Notes under the pieces: generated by a model
Database searches by the model: none
The model's input: only the letters and a program-made list of their open reading frames with translations
What the model was told of the DNA's origin: nothing
Position numbers and translations under genes: made by a program
NCBI RefSeq assembly: GCF_017921975.2
Contig: NZ_JAGEMO020000018.1
Span: forward strand, 62,001 to 126,000
DNA length: 64,000 bases
Direction: 5' to 3'
Source of the DNA: Hymenobacter terricola
Lineage (GTDB): Bacteria > Bacteroidota > Bacteroidia > Cytophagales > Hymenobacteraceae
Part shown: positions 9,259-17,258 of the stretch, one piece after another
How the letters are laid out: every line of letters begins with the position of its first letter
Numbering within the stretch: position 1 is the stretch's first letter

Positions 9259-10629
9259 ATGCCCCCTCCTGTTCTGTCAACTGCCCCCGCGTTTCCCCGC
9301 GCCCTGCCCTTCATCATCGGCAGCGAGGTGGCCGAGCGGTTCAGCTACTACGGCATGATGACGATACTGCCCACGTTTCTGGTGGCGCAGTTTTTCAACC
9401 CCACTCACAGCACGGCCCTGACGGGCGAAGCCGAGGCCCGGGCCAACGCGCTGGTGCACTCGTTTTCGGCGCTGGGCTACGCCCTGCCGGTGGTGGGCGC
9501 GCTGCTGGCCGACTGGGTGCTGGGCAAGTACCGCGTCATCCTCTACTTGTCGATTCTGTACTGCGGCGGGCACGTGTTGCTGTCGGCGTTTAATGACGAT
9601 TTCAGCGGGTTCCGGCTGGGGCTGCTGGTGGTGGCGGTGGGCATGGGCGGCATCAAGTCGAGCGTGACGGCCAACCTCGGCGACCAGTTCACGCCGGCCA
9701 ACGCCTCCCTCCTGCCCAAGGCCTACGGCTGGTTTCAGATGAGCATCGACGTGGGCGCGGCGCTGGCCACCATTCTCACGCCGTTGCTCTACGCGCACTT
9801 CGGGCCGGCCGTGGCGTTTGGCGTGCCGGGCCTGCTGATGGCCACGGCGGCCTGCACCTTCTGGGCGGGGCGGCGGCGCTACGTGCGGGTGCCGCCCACC
9901 GGCCTGCGCGCCGGCCTGCGCCAGACGCTGGGAGCGGGCGAGGGCCGGGCCGCCCTGCGCCGGGTGGCGGTGGTATTCGCCTTCGTGCCGGTGCTCTGGA
10001 TACTGAACGAGCAAAGCTCTTCCGAATGGGTGCTCCAGGCCACCCACCTCAACCGCGAGCTGTGGCCGGGCTTCACGCCGCTGGCCGAGCAGCTGCAGCT
10101 CTCGGGCATTGTGTTCGGCATTGCGCTGAACCCGCTGCTCACCTACGGGCTGTACCCGGCCCTGGCCCGGCGCGGGCTGCGGCCCACGCCGCTGCGGCGC
10201 ATGGGCGCGGGCATGGTCATCGCCACGCTGGGCGTGCTCATCGTGGGCGCGGTGCAAACGCGGGTGGATGCCGGCGGCCACCCCTCGGCCTGGTGGCAGG
10301 TTCTGGCCTACTGCGTGCTGGTGGGTGGCGTGATTATGGTGGCCATCACGGGGCTGGAGTACGCCTACACCCACGCCATCAGCGCGCTCAAAAGCCTCAC
10401 CACGTCGCTGTGGGTGCTCACCATCGCGGCGGCTAATTTTGGGCTGAGCCTGGTGAACGGCAGCATTGCGCGGGGCGGCTGGCTGGCCGGCCTGCACGGG
10501 GCCAACTTCTACTGGTTTTCGGCCGGACTGATGGCCATGAACGTGACACTCTTCGCACTGGTAGCGGCGCGCCTGCCCGAGAAAGTCTACATCGGGAATC
10601 CGCCGTTGGAGCCGGCGGCAGCCGAATAA
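9259..10629 (+). CDS. POT/PTR family proton-coupled oligopeptide transporter
   Basis: A 456-residue inner-membrane carrier of the major facilitator superfamily. The N-terminal signature EVAERFSYYGM is the POT/PTR2 hallmark; the ExxER block couples proton movement to substrate. About a dozen hydrophobic helices can be counted (e.g. LGLLVVAVGMGGIKSSV, LAYCVLVGGVIMVAITGLEYA). The ATG at 9259 is chosen because the signature then starts near residue 17, as in the family; the frame extends upstream to 9199. POT proteins import di- and tripeptides, which fits the surrounding peptidase genes. The gene ends 17 bp before the S9 peptidase, suggesting one transcript that both generates and imports short peptides. 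Confidence 0.9.
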   Translation: MPPPVLSTAPAFPRALPFIIGSEVAERFSYYGMMTILPTFLVAQFFNPTHSTALTGEAEARANALVHSFSALGYALPVVGALLADWVLGKYRVILYLSILYCGGHVLLSAFNDDFSGFRLGLLVVAVGMGGIKSSVTANLGDQFTPANASLLPKAYGWFQMSIDVGAALATILTPLLYAHFGPAVAFGVPGLLMATAACTFWAGRRRYVRVPPTGLRAGLRQTLGAGEGRAALRRVAVVFAFVPVLWILNEQSSSEWVLQATHLNRELWPGFTPLAEQLQLSGIVFGIALNPLLTYGLYPALARRGLRPTPLRRMGAGMVIATLGVLIVGAVQTRVDAGGHPSAWWQVLAYCVLVGGVIMVAITGLEYAYTHAISALKSLTTSLWVLTIAAANFGLSLVNGSIARGGWLAGLHGANFYWFSAGLMAMNVTLFALVAARLPEKVYIGNPPLEPAAAE

Positions 10630-10646
10630 TTCAGTATACTGCGGCC

Positions 10647-12701
10647 ATGAACATGCTCTTGCTGCTCCTGCGCACGGCGGCCCGACCGCTCCCGCGGCTG
10701 GCGCTGGCGCTGGCGCTCCTGCTGCCGGCCTACCCGAGCCTCGCCCAGCGCCGCTTCGAACTGGCCGATATCGGCAAGGTGGTGAGCGTGACCGACCCGC
10801 AGCTCTCGCCCGATGGCAACAGCATTCTGGTAGTGGTTTCGAGGCCCAACCTTGGCACCAATCGCCACGAAGCCGAAATCGTGCTGGTGGACGTGGCCAG
10901 CGGCCGGCAGCGCGTGCTGGTGGCCGGCCGGCCCACCGCGAAGCAGCCCCGCTGGTCGCCCACCGGCAACCGGGTGGCGTTTCTGGCGCGCCCCGGCATG
11001 GGCCAGGACGCGCATACGCAGCTGTTCGTGCAGTCCTTCGCAGGTGCCGCCGAGGCCCGGCAGATAACCAACGGGCCCACCAGCGTGCAGCACTTCCGCT
11101 GGAGCCCCGACGGGGCCACGCTGGCCTACACCGCCGCCGATGAGCCCGCCAACCAGGCCGAAACCGAGCGCGGCAACGACCGTTTCGAAGTGGGCGATGG
11201 CAGCGCCACGCTCACCGCCGCCCCGGTTCCCGACCATCTCTGGCTGGCCGATGCTGCCGGCGCGCAGCCCGCCCGCCGCCTCACCAGCGGCCCCTGGAGC
11301 CTGCCCAACGATTCTTCCGAACCCTTCGACTGGGCTCCCGATGGCCGCACGCTCGTGTTCACGCGGCGCGCCACGCCGCAGACCGGCGACCTGAATTCCA
11401 CCCTCTGCACCGTGAATGTGGCCACCGGCGCCATGCGCGAAGTAAGCGGCCCGCCCCGGCAAATTGAGCTGCCGGCGTTTTCGCCCGATGGCCGGTGGAT
11501 TAGCTACCAAACCCCACGCGACACGGGCTCTTTTGAGGCGCTGGAATTCCAGCTGATTCCGGCCGGGGGCGGCCCCGCGCGCGCCCTCACCCGCACCCTC
11601 GACCGCAATCTGCAACGCGCCCTGTGGAGCCCCGATGGCAAAAGCCTGCTGGTGGGCGGCAACGACGGAGCCGGCGTTTCCATCTGGCAGCAGGAGCTGA
11701 CCGGCCGGAGCCGCAAGCTGCCGCTGGGCGCGGTGTCGCCCAATGGCAGCTACTGGGTGGAAATGTCGGTGGGCCGCCGCAATTCTATGGCCCTCACGGC
11801 CAGCGAGCCGGGCCGCCCGGCCGAGCTGTACTACCTGGCCTCGCCCAAGTCCGCGCCGCGCCGCCTCACCGATTTCAACCACGAAACCGCTGCCCTGGCC
11901 CTGGGCCGCATGGAAACCGTGGACTGGACTTCGGACAACCTGCGGCCCAACGGCATCCTGACCTACCCGCCCGACTTCGACCCGGCCAAAAAATACCCGC
12001 TGGTGCTGATGATGCACGGCGGGCCCTCCAATTCCTCACGCGTGGCGTTTTACGGGCTGGGGCAGGCGGTGGCGGCGCACGGCTACGTGGTGTTTCAGCC
12101 CAACTACCGGGGCAGCGACAACCTGGGCTACGCCTTCCAGCGGGCCATTCGGGGCGATGCGGGGGCCGGGCCGGGGCGCGACGTGCTGGCCGGCATTGCC
12201 ATGCTGGAACGGCGCGGCTGGGTCGACACCAGCCGCATTGCGCTAAGCGGCGCGAGCTACGGCGGCTTTATGACGGCCTGGCTGATGGGCGAGCCGCGCC
12301 GCTGGCGCTGCGCCGTGGCCGGGGCCGCCGTGGTCGATTTGCTCGACAGCTACAACCTGAGCGACAACAACGCCGCCAACGCCGTGCACTACGGCCCCTC
12401 GCCCTGGCTGAGCGCCGAAAACCTGGCGCGGTACCGGGTGCAGTCCCCCATTTCGCGGGCCACGCGCTGGCGCACGCCCACCCTCATCCTGCACAACGTG
12501 GGCGACTACCGCGTGCCCATCGCCAACGCCTATAAATTCTACCACGCCCTGAAAGACAATCACGTACCGGTGCGCTTCGTGGCGTTTCCCATTGCGGCCC
12601 ACGTCCCCGGCGACCCCGTGCGCAGCGCCGAATGGAACCGCCTCTGGCTGGAATGGCTCGATGAATACCTGCGGCCGGACACCGCGCCCACCGCCAAATG
12701 A
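10647..12701 (+). CDS. S9 family prolyl oligopeptidase-type serine peptidase
   Basis: A 684-residue exported peptidase. The signal peptide runs to about residue 34 (LLPAYPSLAQ). The first two-thirds show repeated WD40-like/TolB-like propeller blades (WSPTGNRVAFLAR, WSPDGATLAYTA, WAPDGRTLVFTRR, FSPDGRWISYQ). The alpha/beta hydrolase domain follows, with nucleophile S537 in GASYGGF, D620 in VGDYRVPIAN and H652 in PIAAHVPGD, in the usual S-D-H order. Members release dipeptides or acyl-amino acids from peptides. Immediately downstream of the POT transporter (17 bp), so probably co-transcribed. DPP-type versus acylaminoacyl-type specificity cannot be decided here. Confidence 0.92.
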   Translation: MNMLLLLLRTAARPLPRLALALALLLPAYPSLAQRRFELADIGKVVSVTDPQLSPDGNSILVVVSRPNLGTNRHEAEIVLVDVASGRQRVLVAGRPTAKQPRWSPTGNRVAFLARPGMGQDAHTQLFVQSFAGAAEARQITNGPTSVQHFRWSPDGATLAYTAADEPANQAETERGNDRFEVGDGSATLTAAPVPDHLWLADAAGAQPARRLTSGPWSLPNDSSEPFDWAPDGRTLVFTRRATPQTGDLNSTLCTVNVATGAMREVSGPPRQIELPAFSPDGRWISYQTPRDTGSFEALEFQLIPAGGGPARALTRTLDRNLQRALWSPDGKSLLVGGNDGAGVSIWQQELTGRSRKLPLGAVSPNGSYWVEMSVGRRNSMALTASEPGRPAELYYLASPKSAPRRLTDFNHETAALALGRMETVDWTSDNLRPNGILTYPPDFDPAKKYPLVLMMHGGPSNSSRVAFYGLGQAVAAHGYVVFQPNYRGSDNLGYAFQRAIRGDAGAGPGRDVLAGIAMLERRGWVDTSRIALSGASYGGFMTAWLMGEPRRWRCAVAGAAVVDLLDSYNLSDNNAANAVHYGPSPWLSAENLARYRVQSPISRATRWRTPTLILHNVGDYRVPIANAYKFYHALKDNHVPVRFVAFPIAAHVPGDPVRSAEWNRLWLEWLDEYLRPDTAPTAK

Positions 12702-12808
12702 AACGGGCCGGGCAATGAACTTCGGGCGGCCCGGCTATTGCACCGCTGCAAGCCTGGCAGCACCATTTTTGCCAGCTACGTACAAATCCATTCACTTTCC
12801 TGCTATTC

Positions 12809-14317
12809 ATGAAAAGACTATTCCGCTTCACTTTGCGCCTGCTGGTAGCGGGCCTGGCTTTGGCCGCGCCGCTGGCCGCCTCCGCCCAGAAAAAACCAGC
12901 CGCCAAAACCGCTGCCAAAGCCACCACCGCCGAAAGCGCCATTCACGAAGCCGATATCAAGCGCGACCTGTTTGCCCTGGCCGGCGACCATTTCCGGGGC
13001 CGCGAGGGCGGCACGCTCGACGAGCTGAAAGCCTCGGTGTGGCTCGCCGAGCAGATTCGCGCCATTGGCTTGCTGCCGGCCGGCGACGACGGCACCTATT
13101 TCCAGTGGTTCCATTTGCAGCGCACGCGCCTCACCAAGGCCAGCCGCCTGAGCATCGGCACGCACCAATTGAAGCCGAACCAGGACGCCCTGGTTTTCGC
13201 ACCCACCACCTACGCCGTCACGGCGCCGCTGGTGTATGTGGGCACCGGCACCGCGTCGGAGATGGCCAAAATCGACCTCAAAGGCAAGGCCGTGGCGCTG
13301 CTGTTTTCGGGCCAACCCACGGCCGACCTGAGCTTTCGGCGCTTCCTGACGGCCACCCTGCGCGACAAGTCGGTGGAGCTGATGAAGGCCGGCGCGGCGG
13401 CGGTGATTTTTGTTTCCGATTCGCGGGCGCAGGCCGTGTACGAGCACTGGGGCCACATTTACGAGCGCGGGCGCTATGGCCTGCCCGGCGACCCCAACAC
13501 CAAGATGGTGGACACGGCCCCCATCATCCTGCTGCCCGAATCGGCCAAGGACTGGGTGCAGCAGGCCGGCCAGCAATTCAGCACCGATTTGAAAGTAGAA
13601 AGCTTCCTCTATCCCACGGTCAACATCGTGGCCAAAGTGCCCGGCACGGATGCGCAGCTGAAGAAAGAATACGTCCTTTTCAGTACCCATCAGGACCACG
13701 ACGGCGTGCGCGCCCCCGTGGCCGGCGACTCAATTTACAACGGCGCCGACGACAACGCCACCGGCTGCGCGGCGCTGCTGGCCATCATGCGGGCCTTTAA
13801 GCAGCAGCCGGCCCGGCGCTCGGCGCTGTTCGTGTACCACGGCGCGGAGGAGCGCGGCCTGCTGGGCTCGCGCTACTACTCGGCCAACCCCACGGTGCCG
13901 CAGGCCAGCATCGTGGCCGTGCTGAACGCGGAGATGATGGGCCGCAACGTGGCCGATAGCGCCGCCCTGCTGGGCTCCATTCCGCCGCACCTCAACTCCT
14001 CGGACCTGGTAACAACGGCCCTGGCGGCCAACCAGGCCGGCCCCAAATTCAAGCTCGACACCGAATGGGACAAGGCCACCCACCCCGAAGGCTGGTATTT
14101 CCGCTCCGACCACCTGCCCTACGCCCGCCTGGGCATCCCGGCCATCATGTACACCTCGCTGCTGCACCCCGACTACCACACCCCGCGCGACGAAGCCAGC
14201 CGCATCGACTACGCCAAGCTGACGCGCATGACCCAGTGGATGTACCTTACCGGCTGGGCCGTGGCCAACCGCACCGCCCCCCCTGCCCGCGAGCCCGGCT
14301 TCAAGCTGGAACGCTAA
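12809..14317 (+). CDS. M28 family metallopeptidase
   Basis: A 502-residue zinc aminopeptidase-like protein. The signal peptide ends near AASAQK, followed by a K/A-rich linker. A protease-associated-type insert is likely around residues 130-260 (PLVYVGTGTASEMAKIDLKGK). The co-catalytic metal site is visible as H294-Q-D-H297, the NGADDN block with D314/D315, the E347-E348 pair in GAEERG (general base and ligand), NAEMMGRN, and a final His in YHTPRDE. The family usually removes N-terminal amino acids or dipeptides. It is 107 bp downstream of the S9 peptidase on the same strand. Predicted to act outside the inner membrane. Confidence 0.9.
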   Translation: MKRLFRFTLRLLVAGLALAAPLAASAQKKPAAKTAAKATTAESAIHEADIKRDLFALAGDHFRGREGGTLDELKASVWLAEQIRAIGLLPAGDDGTYFQWFHLQRTRLTKASRLSIGTHQLKPNQDALVFAPTTYAVTAPLVYVGTGTASEMAKIDLKGKAVALLFSGQPTADLSFRRFLTATLRDKSVELMKAGAAAVIFVSDSRAQAVYEHWGHIYERGRYGLPGDPNTKMVDTAPIILLPESAKDWVQQAGQQFSTDLKVESFLYPTVNIVAKVPGTDAQLKKEYVLFSTHQDHDGVRAPVAGDSIYNGADDNATGCAALLAIMRAFKQQPARRSALFVYHGAEERGLLGSRYYSANPTVPQASIVAVLNAEMMGRNVADSAALLGSIPPHLNSSDLVTTALAANQAGPKFKLDTEWDKATHPEGWYFRSDHLPYARLGIPAIMYTSLLHPDYHTPRDEASRIDYAKLTRMTQWMYLTGWAVANRTAPPAREPGFKLER

Positions 14318-14320
14318 TTT

Positions 14321-14395
14321 CAGTTAGCAGGGAACAATTAGCGGTGAACAATTTTAGTTCGGAAGCCTTATCTGCTAACTGTTCCCTGCTAACTG
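14321..14395. repeat. AT-rich inverted repeat, TTAGCAGGGAACA type
   Basis: CAGTTAGCAGGGAACA at 14321-14336 is mirrored by TGTTCCCTGCTAACTG ending at 14395; the arms extend to about 21 bp with one mismatch around a roughly 30-nt loop. It lies in the short gap between the M28 peptidase and the flavin reductase. Its low G+C contrasts with its surroundings. Related AT-rich elements lie at 22661-22730 and 48518-48612. Confidence 0.75.
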
Positions 14396-14409
14396 CCAAC
14401 TGACCTTTC

Positions 14410-15039
14410 ATGCGCCACCTCACCGCCGCCGACATCCAGGCGTTCGAAAAGATTTACCGCCTCAACCTCGTCAACGGCCTGCCCGGCTTCAAGCCCGCTA
14501 ATCTGGTGGGCACGGCCGCGCCCGACGGCGGCACCAACCTGGCCGTCTTCAGCTCGGCCCTGCACCTGGGCTCCGACCCGCCCCTGCTGGGCATCATCAC
14601 CCGGCCCACCACCGTGCCCCGCCACACCTACGCCAACCTCAAAGCCAGCGGCTGCTATACCCTCAACCACGTGCCCGTGGCGCTGGCGGCCGCAGCCCAC
14701 TACACCTCCGCCAATTTCCCCGACAACGTTTCGGAGTTTGATGAATGCGGCTTCACGGCCGTGTTCCGCGGCGATTTCCCCGCGCCCTACGTAGCCGAAA
14801 GCCCGCTCAGCATCGGCCTGCGACTGCTGGAAGAGCACCACATCAGCAACGGCACGGTGCTGCTGGTGGGCACCGTAGAGCACATTTATCTGCGCGAAGA
14901 AGGCCTGCGAGAAGACGGCACCCTCGACCTCGTGGCGCTGGCCGATGCCTGCATTTCCGGCCTCGACGGCTACCACGCAGTGCAGCCGCCGGTGCGCTTT
15001 GGCTACGCCCGGCCGGGCCAGCCGCCGGTGGCGGAATAA
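14410..15039 (+). CDS. Flavin reductase-like, FMN-binding split-barrel protein
   Basis: A 209-residue cytoplasmic protein with no signal peptide. The segment NLVGTAAPDGGTNLAVFSS, followed by LGIITRP and HTYANLKASGCYTLNHV, matches the flavin-reductase-like FMN-binding domain, in which FMN sits at a dimer interface. Relatives either reduce flavin for a partner oxygenase or act as small flavoenzymes. No partner monooxygenase is adjacent, so the role is open. The ATG at 14410 lies just after the AT-rich inverted repeat. A strong hairpin terminator follows 18 bp past the stop. Confidence 0.82.
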   Translation: MRHLTAADIQAFEKIYRLNLVNGLPGFKPANLVGTAAPDGGTNLAVFSSALHLGSDPPLLGIITRPTTVPRHTYANLKASGCYTLNHVPVALAAAAHYTSANFPDNVSEFDECGFTAVFRGDFPAPYVAESPLSIGLRLLEEHHISNGTVLLVGTVEHIYLREEGLREDGTLDLVALADACISGLDGYHAVQPPVRFGYARPGQPPVAE

Positions 15040-15057
15040 GGCTCGGCGGGTGCCGCG

Positions 15058-15136
15058 AGCACCTCGTTGCCTCGAACGCAAAAAGCCCGCCACCGGGATG
15101 GCAGCGGGCTTTTTGCGTTCGAAGCAACGAGGTGCT
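15058..15136. terminator. Bidirectional terminator hairpin with 33-bp arms
   Basis: AGCACCTCGTTGC... (15058-15090) is the reverse complement of 15104-15136 except at one base; loop of 13 nt. The inner part AAAAAGCCCGC/GCGGGCTTTTT is a normal terminator core and the outer GCACCTCGTTGC/GCAACGAGGTGC arms extend it. It separates the convergent flavin reductase and lipoprotein genes and abuts the latter's stop codon, so it probably ends both transcripts. Confidence 0.85.
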
Positions 15137-15473
15137 ATTTTTTTGGCTGGGCCTGGTCCACCGGGGCCATCTGGCCGCTGGCGGTTTGGGGCGAAGAAGC
15201 GCTGGCACCGGCCGGGGCCGAATTCAGCTTGTCTTGAGTAGTGCCGTTTTTGATGGCCGTGGCCGAGCCCTCGCCCGTGGCGGCTGGCGCTTTCTGCTGG
15301 TTATTGATACTGTCGCGGCTGATATCGGCCGTGTGCCAGCCGGGAGGGTTAGAAAAACCGCGCTTGAATTGGGTATTTTCGCCGGGGCTCCAGCGGTTAT
15401 CGCAGGACGAAAGCGTGGTTGCCAGGGCAGTGCCCAGCAGCAGGGCCAGGGCGAAACGGGAAGAAAGCTTCAT
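15135..15473 (-). CDS. Small lipoprotein of unknown function
   Basis: A 112-residue protein with a lipoprotein signal peptide: basic start, hydrophobic core, lipobox TLSSC with Cys24. The mature part has NRWSPGENTQFKRGFSNPPGWH near the N-terminus, then a low-complexity stretch rich in Ala, Gln, Ser, Thr and Pro (NNQQKAPAATGEGSATA..., ending APVDQAQPKK). No known domain is recognised. Probably anchored in the inner or outer membrane. Its stop codon overlaps the outer arm of the terminator hairpin. It is transcribed divergently from the alpha/beta hydrolase at 15598. Confidence 0.75.
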   Translation of the reverse strand: MKLSSRFALALLLGTALATTLSSCDNRWSPGENTQFKRGFSNPPGWHTADISRDSINNQQKAPAATGEGSATAIKNGTTQDKLNSAPAGASASSPQTASGQMAPVDQAQPKK

Positions 15474-15597
15474 GAAGTGGTGCTAGGGATTGGGAATGCA
15501 AAGTACGTTGATTTCGGGCGGAAGGCCAACGGAATATCGGGGGTGGCGCTACTTTCGGGCTTCATTCCCGCCTCACGGCCGCCCGGCCTTCCTGCTT

Positions 15598-16764
15598 ATG
15601 TCCGATTCCGCCCCCCGCCAGCCGTCCCGCTTCCGCCGTGCCCTGGGGGCCGTGGGGCGGGCCGCCCTCCTGCCCGTGCGCGGCGCCGGCTACCTCGTGC
15701 GGTCGGGCAAGGCGCACCAGCATTTCTTTCTGCCGGTGCTGAACGGGGCCCTGGGCGACCAACTGGCCGCCCGCTTCGACCCGCGCGCCATCCGCCTGAG
15801 CTTCCGGCGGGGCGGGCAGGACGTGGCCGTGGCCGACCTGCGCCTCGCCGAGCCCCTCCAGAAAACCGTGGTGTTCGTGCACGGCCTGATGGGCGATGAG
15901 CTCATCTGGCAAACCGGCTTCCAGGACCCGCCCGGCAGCCGCCGCTACGGCCCGCGTTTGGCCGAGGAAACCCACGTCCGGGCACTGTACCTGCGCTTCA
16001 ATTCCGGCCTGCACCTTTCCGAAAACGGCCGCGAGCTCAGCCGCCTGCTCACCGAGCTGGTAAATACCTACCCCGACGCCATCGGCGAGCTGGTGCTGGT
16101 GGGCCACAGCATGGGCGGGCTCATTATCCGGAGCGCGGGGTATTACGCTGCGCTTAATGAAGAATTGGGAATGAAGAATGAAGAATTGAGGCCGGTACCC
16201 AAAGCTCCAGCCACCGATAATTCCTCATTCTTCATTCCCAATTCCTCATTAAGCGCAACGCCCGCGCCCTGGCTGGCCCATCTGCGGTCGGTCTTCCTCA
16301 TTGGCACGCCCAACGATGGCTCGTGGCTGGAACAAAACTCCCACCTCACGGCGCGGCTGCTGGAGCGCATCAACCTGTTTCCCACCCGCTTCCTGAGCAA
16401 GGCCCTCAACCAGCGCAGCAACGGCATCAAAGACCTGCGCTACTCCATTCTGGTGGACGAGGACTGGCAGGACGCCCACGCCAACGACCTCACGCCGCCG
16501 CGCACGCCCGTGCCGCCGCTGCCCGGCGTGCGCTACCACATTCTCATGGGCGCGTGGCTGCGCTCGACCCGGCCCTCGGCCCTGCGCGAATACTTTGGCG
16601 ATGGGCTGGTGGGCCAGGGCAGCGCCCGCGGCCACGCCACCTTTGGCGATGAGGTCGCCCTGCCGGCCGGTGCCCAGGTGCGCACGGCCGTGTTCAGCCA
16701 GCAGCACCACGGCGGCCTGCTCACCCACCCCGAGGTGTTTCAGTACCTCAAGCAGTGGGCCTGA
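15598..16764 (+). CDS. Alpha/beta hydrolase (PGAP1-like lipase/esterase) with in-frame palindromic insertion
   Basis: A 388-residue protein. The ATG at 15598 is preferred over 15490, which adds a non-homologous-looking leader. The hydrolase core is visible as VFVHGLMGDELIW (oxyanion region), GHSMGG with nucleophile S171, FLIGTPNDGS, and a C-terminal His in QQHHGGLLTHPEV. No signal peptide is seen, so it is probably cytoplasmic. Residues about 184-221 (NEELGMKNEELR ... NSSFFIPNSSL) are encoded by a perfect-frame inverted repeat (16146-16260) that interrupts the loop between the nucleophile helix and the next strand. The frame remains open on both sides, so the protein is probably still made. 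The exact substrate is unknown; triacylglycerol- or GPI-type specificity should not be assumed. Confidence 0.85.
   Translation: MSDSAPRQPSRFRRALGAVGRAALLPVRGAGYLVRSGKAHQHFFLPVLNGALGDQLAARFDPRAIRLSFRRGGQDVAVADLRLAEPLQKTVVFVHGLMGDELIWQTGFQDPPGSRRYGPRLAEETHVRALYLRFNSGLHLSENGRELSRLLTELVNTYPDAIGELVLVGHSMGGLIIRSAGYYAALNEELGMKNEELRPVPKAPATDNSSFFIPNSSLSATPAPWLAHLRSVFLIGTPNDGSWLEQNSHLTARLLERINLFPTRFLSKALNQRSNGIKDLRYSILVDEDWQDAHANDLTPPRTPVPPLPGVRYHILMGAWLRSTRPSALREYFGDGLVGQGSARGHATFGDEVALPAGAQVRTAVFSQQHHGGLLTHPEVFQYLKQWA
16146..16260. repeat. Palindromic element inserted in frame inside a hydrolase gene
   Basis: Arm 1 (16146-16187) and arm 2 (16219-16260) are reverse complements over 42 bp with three mismatches, around a 31-nt centre. 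The core motif is GGGAATGAAGAATGAAGAATT. The element is AT-rich within a GC-rich gene and carries no stop in the hydrolase frame, adding about 38 residues. See findings. Confidence 0.9.
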
Positions 16765-16788
16765 AGGCGGGGCGGCCAAGGGAAATAA

Positions 16789-16820
16789 AAGGGCCATATC
16801 CGAGGAGGGATATGGCCCTT
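16789..16820. terminator. Terminator hairpin between hydrolase and Thr-rich lipoprotein genes
   Basis: GGGCCATATCC (16791-16801) pairs with GGATATGGCCC (16808-16818), flanked by AAAA and TT. On the minus strand it is followed by TTTTATTT, so it most clearly ends the lipoprotein transcript. It may also stop the convergent hydrolase. Confidence 0.8.
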
Positions 16821-16844
16821 GTTGCTATCTCAGCACTTGGCAAA

Positions 16845-17150
16845 TCAGGTAGTGGTGCCGCTGGTGGTAGTGCCAGTGGTAGTGGTGCCCGAAGTCGTGC
16901 CAGTGGTAGTGGTGCCGGATGTGGTGCCGGTAGTAGTGGTGCCGGATGTAGTGGTACCGGTAGTAGTGGTACCGGTAGTAGCGCCGGAGGTGGTGGTACC
17001 CGTAGTGGTGCCGTCCGTGGTGCCGGAGGTGCTGCCCGAAGTGGTGCCGCTGGTGGAGCCGGCATTTTCAGAGGTGGTGCAAGCGCTGAAAACAGTGAGC
17101 GACGAGCACAGAACGGCGCCGGTCAGCACAGAAAGCCATTTACGTTTCAT
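16845..17150 (-). CDS. Thr/Gly/Ser-repeat lipoprotein
   Basis: A 101-residue protein. MKRKWLSVLTGAVLC... is a lipoprotein signal with lipobox VFSAC (Cys24), then TTSENAGSTSG and about 65 residues made almost only of Thr, Gly and Ser in short units such as TGTTTSG and SGTTTTG. The DNA is a matching array of roughly 9-15 bp units (GGTGCCGGTAGTAGT and variants, about 16850-17060), so copy number could vary by slippage. The opposite strand is also open through the repeat, but only the minus frame has a signal peptide, lipobox and terminator. Function is unknown; a surface-exposed, possibly O-glycosylated linker is speculation. A second Thr/Ser-rich lipoprotein lies at 19010-19222. Confidence 0.72.
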   Translation of the reverse strand: MKRKWLSVLTGAVLCSSLTVFSACTTSENAGSTSGTTSGSTSGTTDGTTTGTTTSGATTGTTTTGTTTSGTTTTGTTSGTTTTGTTSGTTTTGTTTSGTTT

Positions 17151-17258
17151 AGGGCATGGGATTGGTAAAAAGAAAGGTATTGCTACCGTTGACTCTGTGA
17201 CTATACGAGCGTTAGCTGCGCGATTTATTCGTATTTCCGCCCAAAAACTACTTATTTC

